9,805 bases of DNA from an uncultured Eubacteriales bacterium (lineage in GTDB: Bacteria; Bacillota; Clostridia; Peptostreptococcales; Anaerovoracaceae): NCBI GenBank assembly GCA_902765035.1, contig CACWYF010000051.1, forward strand, positions 1 through 9,805, in the 5' to 3' direction. The position numbers and the translations under genes are program-made. The notes below the pieces were generated by a model. It searched no databases, had not been told where the DNA came from, and was given only the letters and a program-made list of their open reading frames with translations. Positions within the stretch are counted from its first letter, which is position 1, and every line of letters starts with the position of its first letter. Shown in pieces: positions 7,176 to 9,805 of the stretch.

Positions 7176-7258
7176 GATTGTGTGCTGATATCCTGCAGAG
7201 ATCGTGTGGATCGTGTGCAGCAGCCTTGCCGTGATTGTGTGCAGCCGACTCTGTGTGG
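7176..7258 (+). repeat. Cluster of GATYGTGTG direct repeats upstream of the IclR gene
   Basis: The core GATYGTGTG occurs at 7176, 7200, 7209 and 7233, and a weaker CTCTGTGTGG ends at 7258. Start-to-start spacings are 24, 9 and 24 bases, so the array can also be read as two diverged 33-bp units (7176-7208 and 7209-7241) matching at 23 positions. Three copies extend to GTGC followed by TG or AGC. The last full copy overlaps the likely -35 of the IclR promoter. A set of operator sites is the simplest reading; which regulator binds is not shown. Confidence 0.55.
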
Positions 7259-7264
7259 TAAAAT
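7235..7264 (+). promoter_or_regulatory. Probable promoter of the IclR gene
   Basis: TAAAAT at 7259-7264 is preceded by TGG, matching an extended -10 (TGnTATAAT type). TTGTGT at 7235-7240 lies 18 bp upstream and shares TTG with the -35 consensus. The -10 is 48 bp before the ATG at 7313. The -35 lies inside a GATYGTGTG repeat, so a protein bound there would compete with RNA polymerase. Confidence 0.5.
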
Positions 7265-7312
7265 AAACGGGCATTTATGCGGAGGGGCTGACAACTCATA
7301 CGGAGGTCTTTT

Positions 7313-8071
7313 ATGGAAGACAGAATCAGAGTTCTGGGAAGAGCTTTTGATATCCTTGAAACGCTCTCAGATACCAACAGTCCCATGACACTCACGGAGA
7401 TAGCAGCTGCTACCGGCCTCAGCAAGAGCACTGCGCATAGGATACTCAGCGCCATGCTTGACAGATCTTACGTTGCAAAAAACGACAGCGGCGATTACAC
7501 CATCGGATTCAGGATCATAGAGATAGCAGGCACGCATATAAATAACCTCGAGCTTCTGACAGAGGCCCGTCCTTTCCTCAGCAATATAACCCGAGAGCTC
7601 GACCTGACAGCTCACCTCGGGATACTCGACGGGCCGGATGTAGTCTACCTCGAGAAGATTGACGGCCATCCCAACTCCCAGCTTTACACTCAGATCGGGC
7701 ACAGGTCCCCGGGATTCTGTTCCTCTATAGGCAAATGCCTCATGTCATGTCTCTCAAGAGAAGAGCTCGATTCAGTTCTCGATGAATGCGATTTCAGGAA
7801 GTATACACGCAAAACGATTACCGGGAGGCAGGAGTTCATCCGCCATCTGAGGCTGGTTCGTCTGCAGGGGTGGGCGATTGATGATGAAGAGTATGAAGAC
7901 GGACACCGGTGCATCGGGGCGCCTGTATATGATTACCGGGGCCTGCCCGTTGCAGCAATAAGCGCCAGCGGATCAACCGGAATCCTCACAGACGAAAGGA
8001 TCGAAGAGACCGTCGAGAAAGTCAAACAGTATGCTGCGCAGCTGTCCAGACAGATAGGTTATATAGGATAA
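7313..8071 (+). CDS. IclR family transcriptional regulator
   Basis: A 252-residue regulator of normal IclR length. Residues about 5-60 form the winged helix-turn-helix, with recognition region LTEIAAATGLSKSTAHRIL (27-45). The C-terminal effector-binding domain includes LTAHLGILDGPDVVYLEKI, FCSSIGKCLM and the closing pattern GAPVYDYRGLPVAAISASG. IclR proteins bind operators as dimers or tetramers and respond to small carboxylic or aromatic metabolites; the effector here is unknown. The ATG has GGAGG about seven bases upstream. The gene faces the leftward operon divergently and converges on the aldehyde dehydrogenase gene, with a terminator between. GATYGTGTG repeats over its promoter suggest autoregulation, which is inference. 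No lesion is visible. Confidence 0.92.
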   Translation: MEDRIRVLGRAFDILETLSDTNSPMTLTEIAAATGLSKSTAHRILSAMLDRSYVAKNDSGDYTIGFRIIEIAGTHINNLELLTEARPFLSNITRELDLTAHLGILDGPDVVYLEKIDGHPNSQLYTQIGHRSPGFCSSIGKCLMSCLSREELDSVLDECDFRKYTRKTITGRQEFIRHLRLVRLQGWAIDDEEYEDGHRCIGAPVYDYRGLPVAAISASGSTGILTDERIEETVEKVKQYAAQLSRQIGYIG

Positions 8072-8085
8072 CCAGATATAACAAA

Positions 8086-8123
8086 ATCCCGCCCTGCATC
8101 TGCTGCACGGGCGGGATCTTTCT
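8086..8123. terminator. Bidirectional Rho-independent terminator between converging genes
   Basis: A 9-bp G+C-rich stem, ATCCCGCCC (8086-8094) with GGGCGGGAT (8109-8117), encloses a 14-base loop whose TGCA ends may pair further. On the plus strand CTTTCTT follows; on the minus strand TTTTGTT follows. It lies 15 bp after the IclR stop and can end transcription from both the IclR gene and the aldehyde dehydrogenase gene. Confidence 0.9.
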
Positions 8124-8205
8124 TCCAGAAGGGTTCCTCTGCATATTCATCAGGATTCACACATCTCAGACTTTCTGCAGATTCATACCATATGCATTTA
8201 TAGTG

Positions 8206-9639
8206 TCAGATGATGTTCTTCAGAACGATCGTCTTGGTCCTTGTCACCTCATCGAAAGTAGACATTACGCCTTCTGTTCCTACGCCGGAATACTTGTACC
8301 CGCCGAAAGGCATCTCAAAGCTTCTGAAGAAGCTTGCTCCGTTGATGACAGTCCCGCCGCACTCAAGCGCATTGCAGACCTTGACCGCAGTCTTCATGTC
8401 AGCTGTGAATACGCAGCCGCAGAGACCGAACTTTGATCCGTTTGCGATCTCGATAGCCTCATCGACAGTATCGAATTCAATGATCGGAACTACAGGTCCG
8501 AATATCTCCATGTCCTTAGCAACATCAGCTGTCTTAGGTACACCCGCAATGACAGTCGGAGTGATGAACGCGCCGTTTCTTTCTCCTCCGAGAACGATCT
8601 TACCACCCTGCTCTACGGTCAGGTCGATCTGTTCCTTGACCTTGATCGCAGCCTTTTCGCTGATGAGGCAGCCGATCTGAGTCGACTCATCCGAAGGCTG
8701 GCCCTGCTTCAGCTGGCTGATTCTGGCTACTGCCTTCTCTGTGAACTCAGCCGCTCTGCTGCTGTGGATCAGGAATCTCTTGGAAGCGCAGCATACCTGT
8801 CCTGTATTGTACATACGTCCCCAGATGAGCTCTTCAACAGCCAGGTCTACATCGCCGTCCTCAAGAACGATGAAGGCGTCATTTCCACCAAGTTCGAGAG
8901 CGATGTGAGCAAGATGCGCCGCACCTCTCTGGTATGTCTCGATACCTACCTCTGTCGAACCCGTAAGAGTGATGCCGTGAACATCAGGGTTCTCGCACAG
9001 CCAGGTTCCTGTATTGCTTCCTCTTCCTGTTACGATCTGTACAGCACCCGGGAGTACGCCCGCTTCGCCGAGCATCTCGGTCAGCATGCAAAGCGTCAGA
9101 GGGTTGTCTGTCGATGGTTTTACGATAGCTGCGTTGCCCGCGAGAAGGGTCGGAGCTACTTTCTGATCGAACAGGTCGCACGGGAAGTTGAAAGGAATAA
9201 CGCATGCGATGACACCGATAGGCTCCTTCTTGGTGATGAGAACGTGCTTGTCCTGTCCCGGCTCGAGACCTGCAGGGAAAGTATTGCCGTACAGGTGTTT
9301 AGCCTTTTCACAGAATCCGCTGAATCCTATCCTGATGTTGCCGATCTCAGCTCTTGCTTCCACGATCGGCTTTCCTGTTTCCTGCGAGAGGGTCTGTGCC
9401 AGTTTTTCCTTGTTGTCGTCAACTATATCAAGGAACTTATACAGGATCTCCACCTTCTCGGATACAGGAACTGCCGCCCATGCAGGCTGCGCAGCCTTGG
9501 CGCATGCAACAGCTTTCGCAACGTCTTCCTTCGTTGCTGCAGGGATAGTATCTATCACCACTCCGGTAGCCGGATTGGTAACTTCTATTGTTCCACCGTC
9601 CGATGCGTCACACGGTACTCCGTTAATGAACATTTTCAT
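8206..9639 (-). CDS. NAD(P)-dependent aldehyde dehydrogenase
   Basis: A complete 477-residue aldehyde dehydrogenase of the classical superfamily, cytosolic, oxidising an aldehyde to its carboxylate. Catalytic features are in place: IPFNFP with N151, the cofactor-binding GSTEVG at 227-232, the general base E249 in ELGGND, and the nucleophile C283 in NTGQVCCASKR, followed by a second cysteine. EIFGPVVPI and the C-terminal MPFGGYKYSG pattern are also typical. The overall look is of the succinate-semialdehyde/lactaldehyde/glycolaldehyde type, but the substrate cannot be fixed. The ATG at 9639 is preceded by AAAGGAG, about ten bases upstream. Codon use looks strongly biased to C- or T-ending optimal codons compared with the leftward operon, suggesting high expression. 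It lies 67 bp after an unrecognised gene with no terminator between, so they are probably cotranscribed. The nearby IclR regulator may control it. Confidence 0.92.
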   Translation of the reverse strand: MKMFINGVPCDASDGGTIEVTNPATGVVIDTIPAATKEDVAKAVACAKAAQPAWAAVPVSEKVEILYKFLDIVDDNKEKLAQTLSQETGKPIVEARAEIGNIRIGFSGFCEKAKHLYGNTFPAGLEPGQDKHVLITKKEPIGVIACVIPFNFPCDLFDQKVAPTLLAGNAAIVKPSTDNPLTLCMLTEMLGEAGVLPGAVQIVTGRGSNTGTWLCENPDVHGITLTGSTEVGIETYQRGAAHLAHIALELGGNDAFIVLEDGDVDLAVEELIWGRMYNTGQVCCASKRFLIHSSRAAEFTEKAVARISQLKQGQPSDESTQIGCLISEKAAIKVKEQIDLTVEQGGKIVLGGERNGAFITPTVIAGVPKTADVAKDMEIFGPVVPIIEFDTVDEAIEIANGSKFGLCGCVFTADMKTAVKVCNALECGGTVINGASFFRSFEMPFGGYKYSGVGTEGVMSTFDEVTRTKTIVLKNII

Positions 9640-9706
9640 AACTCTTATGTCTCCTTTATTCTAAGCTTGTCAGTTATTCAGTTTTCGTCAATGAACCCGG
9701 ACGATG

Positions 9707-9805
9707 TTAGCCCTTGAAGCCTGTGAACGAGAGCGACAGTCCGCCTACAGTATTTGCGGAGTGTTCAGCTGTTCCGTATTCACCGAATGTGAATACCATC
9801 AGGAA
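9707..9805 (-). CDS. C-terminal 32 residues of an unrecognised protein
   Basis: An open frame enters from the window edge and ends with TAA at 9707-9709. It encodes 32 residues, including FTFGEYGTAEHSANTVGG and the end SLSFTGFKG. I do not recognise the family. The clean frame, the codon use like that of the aldehyde dehydrogenase, and the 67-bp gap to that gene with no hairpin support a real gene in the same operon. Confidence 0.6.
   Translation of the reverse strand, partial: FLMVFTFGEYGTAEHSANTVGGLSLSFTGFKG

Noticed and set aside
7060..7455. Minus-strand frame of 131 codons across the divergent intergenic region
   Set aside because: It overlaps the IclR N-terminus and its promoter, resembles no family and ends before the pseudogene start; it is best read as a chance frame.
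8139..8186. Near-identical direct repeat CTGCAKATTCAT at 8139 and 8175
   Set aside because: Only two 12-base copies with one mismatch, in the short 3' region after a terminator; chance cannot be excluded and no function is suggested.
8764..9717. Long plus-strand frame of 317 codons opposite the aldehyde dehydrogenase
   Set aside because: It is the antisense shadow of a clear aldehyde dehydrogenase with all catalytic motifs; its translation has no recognisable domain and no ribosome binding site was found.

Overview
The window looks like chromosome from a low-to-mid G+C Firmicute of the class Clostridia (Lachnospiraceae-like). This is inferred from strong AGGAGG-type ribosome binding sites, tight same-strand gene packing and the families present: anaerobic radical SAM enzymes, a membrane polyferredoxin, an IclR regulator and a clostridial-style sensor protein. 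I see no IS element, phage gene, tRNA, rRNA or CRISPR array.

Layout. From 7039 leftward to the window edge runs one long minus-strand array. In transcription order it holds: a decayed radical SAM/SPASM gene (7039-5802); a GNAT acetyltransferase fused to an NAD(P)H-hydrate epimerase (5786-4566); a small cupin (4554-4204); a fructosamine/ketosamine kinase (4185-3271); an alpha/beta hydrolase (3256-2432); a frameshifted NapH-like membrane 4Fe-4S protein (2418-1577); a PflX-type radical SAM protein (1494-541); a possible 30-residue ORF (526-434); and the N-terminus of a membrane sensor (432 to the edge). Gaps between the first six genes are only 11-18 bases, so they probably form one operon. To the right lie a 273-bp divergent intergenic region with GATYGTGTG repeats, an IclR regulator on the plus strand (7313-8071), a strong bidirectional terminator (8086-8123), and on the minus strand an aldehyde dehydrogenase (9639-8206) preceded by the last 32 codons of an unrecognised gene (9805-9707).

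How the genes may work together. The central genes suggest metabolite-damage control: NAD(P)HX epimerase repairs hydrated nicotinamide cofactors, fructosamine kinase starts removal of Amadori glycation products, and the GNAT, cupin and hydrolase could act on other reactive metabolites. The membrane ferredoxin and PflX-type radical SAM protein may be a separate redox/maturation pair at the distal end. The IclR regulator could control the aldehyde dehydrogenase unit, the leftward operon, or both.

Two genes are broken in this sequence. The radical SAM/SPASM gene has two frame changes and two in-frame stops, one exactly at a cluster-binding cysteine of the SPASM motif. The membrane 4Fe-4S gene is interrupted by an imperfect 23-bp tandem duplication but is otherwise intact. 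The most interesting points are the GNAT-epimerase fusion inside a repair-like operon, the repeat array before the IclR gene, and the nature of these two lesions.
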